A stretch of DNA of 64,000 nt. It comes from Spirochaetaceae bacterium (GTDB lineage Bacteria; Spirochaetota; Spirochaetia; Treponematales; Breznakiellaceae). The notes beneath the pieces were generated by a model that worked only from the letters and a program-made list of their open reading frames with translations, was not told the DNA's origin and made no database searches. Of this stretch, positions 62,757 through 64,000 are shown piece after piece. Positions within the stretch are counted from its first letter, which is position 1, and each line of letters begins with the position of its first letter. The stretch is taken from NCBI GenBank assembly GCA_031278215.1, contig JAITKV010000019.1, positions 1-64,000 on the forward strand, read 5' to 3'. The position numbers and the translations under genes were made by a program.

Positions 62757-64000
62757 AGCTGCCGGTTTTTTTTAAACTGTCCCTAAAGTACCTGTGGCGT
62801 TACCGCCGCCGCTATCTTTTTTTGTTTTTGGCCCTGGGTTTTGGCTTTGGGGTGGTAACGGTGATTAGCTCCATCAAGGACGGCATGAAAGAAAACCTGC
62901 GCCTTTCCGCCCGGTCCCACTATGCGGGAGACATCGTGGCCCTTGGGTACGATCCCGGTTTGGGGATTAAGCACCACCTGAGCGGGGGCGAAATGGAAGC
63001 GATTTTCGCATCCGCCGAAGCGGCGGGAATAGACCCCGCGGAAATCACCGTAAGGACCACCCTGATGGGAATGCGGGAAGGAACTATCTATTTTAACGGA
63101 AACGCCGCTCCTCTTAAATATGTGGTGGGGGCGGACTGGGACGGGGAAGCCTCTTATTTTAAAGAACTTTCGTATACCGAAACCCCGGCGCCGCCGAAGG
63201 CCGATTCGATCTTCCTTTCCTCCCCCATTGCCGAAGAACTGGGCGCCCGGCAGGGAGACGGCGTACTCCTGGAAGTCCTGACCGTTACGGGAGAAAAAAA
63301 TACCGGCCCCTTTATTATCGCCGGCATTGTGGACGATACAAGTTTTTTCGGTTATTACAAGGTCTACGTATCCCGGCCCGTGCTGAACCGCCTTATCGGG
63401 TTTGCCGGCGGGGACTGTTCCCTGGTCGGCTTTTACCTGCAGGACAAGGGCGCCGCGGCCGTTGAGGCCAAGCGCAGGGCCCTGCACCGGGAACTGGCGG
63501 AACGGATCCCGACGGGCCCCCTGGTGTACGACCGGGAAGCCTTTGACGAAGAAACCGGCAATGTAACGGAAAGCAGCGCCTTCCTGGTTACCCTGCCGGT
63601 CTACCTTTCCGAGGTGGCGGAACTGTTGGAGGCCATTGATCTGGCGTCCTACGTACTCTACGGAATGATGCTGGCGATCATCATGGTTAGCGCCGGCGTA
63701 ACCTGCCGCCTTATACTGCATGAACGGAACCGGGAAACCGGAACCATGCGGGCCATAGGATTTTACGAATCGGATCTACGGGCCATACTCCGGATGGAAC
63801 TGTGCATCGCGGCCCTTTTAGCCATGGCCGCAGGTCTTGTCCTGGCCCTTTTCATTAACCGGATTTTATCCTATACTTCCTTTAGCTGGTTCCCCGGTTT
63901 TGAAGTTTTTATGCAAAACGGCAGAATTCGGGCCCTGTATGTACCGGAAACAATGGCCTTTAATATGCTGGCGGTACTTTTTATGCTTAACCTGGCCGTT
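62753..64000 (+). CDS. FtsX/MacB-type permease 2 (3' end outside window)
   Basis: 416 codons are open to the window end. It starts at an ATGA overlap with permease 1. One N-terminal helix (LFLFLALGFGFGVVTVISSI, about 20-40), a periplasmic domain, then YVLYGMMLAIIMVSAGVTC and RNRETGTMRAIGFYESDL, the FtsX-type hallmark. The first reading of the frame gives no defects. With permease 1 it would make a heterodimer over one ATPase, as in LolCDE. Confidence 0.88.
   Translation, partial: MKLPVFFKLSLKYLWRYRRRYLFLFLALGFGFGVVTVISSIKDGMKENLRLSARSHYAGDIVALGYDPGLGIKHHLSGGEMEAIFASAEAAGIDPAEITVRTTLMGMREGTIYFNGNAAPLKYVVGADWDGEASYFKELSYTETPAPPKADSIFLSSPIAEELGARQGDGVLLEVLTVTGEKNTGPFIIAGIVDDTSFFGYYKVYVSRPVLNRLIGFAGGDCSLVGFYLQDKGAAAVEAKRRALHRELAERIPTGPLVYDREAFDEETGNVTESSAFLVTLPVYLSEVAELLEAIDLASYVLYGMMLAIIMVSAGVTCRLILHERNRETGTMRAIGFYESDLRAILRMELCIAALLAMAAGLVLALFINRILSYTSFSWFPGFEVFMQNGRIRALYVPETMAFNMLAVLFMLNLAV

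Noticed and set aside
62783-63721. Minus-strand ORF near the window end
   Set aside because: Opposite permease 2, which is open from its ATGA overlap to the end of the window and has FtsX motifs.

Overview
The window looks like a spirochaete chromosome, most likely a termite- or cockroach-gut treponeme or relative (Treponematales/Breznakiellaceae type). I infer this from gene order (rpsF-ssb-rpsR-membrane gene-rplI-dnaB; rpsB-tsf-frr-uppS-cdsA-rseP without pyrH; tig-clpP-clpX-lon), from many lipoproteins and outer-membrane barrels, and from tRNA genes without an encoded CCA end. Base composition is fairly GC-rich throughout except for the first 1.15 kb, which is clearly AT-rich.

Layout. 1-1.9 kb: end of an AT-rich accessory stretch (potassium-channel-like gene cut by the window edge, a DUF4236 gene, a small membrane protein), ending at a damaged tRNA-Arg 3' half that could be an integration scar, then tRNA-Lys. 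2.2-11.6 kb: a minus-strand L-fucose-type operon running fucU, a LacI regulator, fucI, an MglB/A/C-type sugar ABC importer, a zinc alcohol dehydrogenase and an aldo/keto reductase. It has a consensus promoter and two LacI-type operators but no kinase or aldolase. 11.7-15.4 kb: tRNA-Gly, a large MalT-like LuxR regulator, a PocR-like fragment and tRNA-Leu. 15.4-21.5 kb: the tig-clpP-clpX-lon protein quality-control operon and tRNA-Arg, followed by a 176-nt multi-stem element. 21.7-28.4 kb: maf, then a translation and envelope operon (rpsB, tsf, frr, uppS, cdsA, rseP, CpXC protein).

28.6-36.5 kb (minus strand): rpe, pyruvate/acetoin dehydrogenase E1 beta and alpha flanked by dispersed repeats, a ComFB-like protein, dnaB, rplI, a YybS-like membrane protein, rpsR, ssb and rpsF. 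The last group is read from an apparent bidirectional promoter at about 36.45 kb. 36.5-41.6 kb (plus strand): a hypothetical protein, rsmD, a small protein, a TPR protein, rlmN, a convergently overlapping SH3 lipoprotein and an omptin-like outer-membrane protease. 41.7-46 kb (minus strand): a Nudix hydrolase, membrane proteins, NAD(P)HX repair and a lipoprotein. Then come secA, a SPOR-domain protein and a small exported protein. 50.8-54.2 kb: a polysaccharide-type locus with a NusG paralogue, a CapD-type sugar dehydratase and a DegT aminotransferase broken by one nonsense codon. 54.2-57.6 kb: a three-subunit xanthine-dehydrogenase-like operon. Then aroB, and finally an Omp85-like barrel with an ABC ATPase and two FtsX-type permeases, the second cut by the window end.

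The least explained content is between genes. There are two families of dispersed palindromic repeats whose copies differ by compensatory base-pair changes, a 176-nt cruciform-like structured element directly after tRNA-Arg, and a hairpin-rich leader before the Omp85-like operon. No CRISPR array, rRNA or recognisable transposase was seen.
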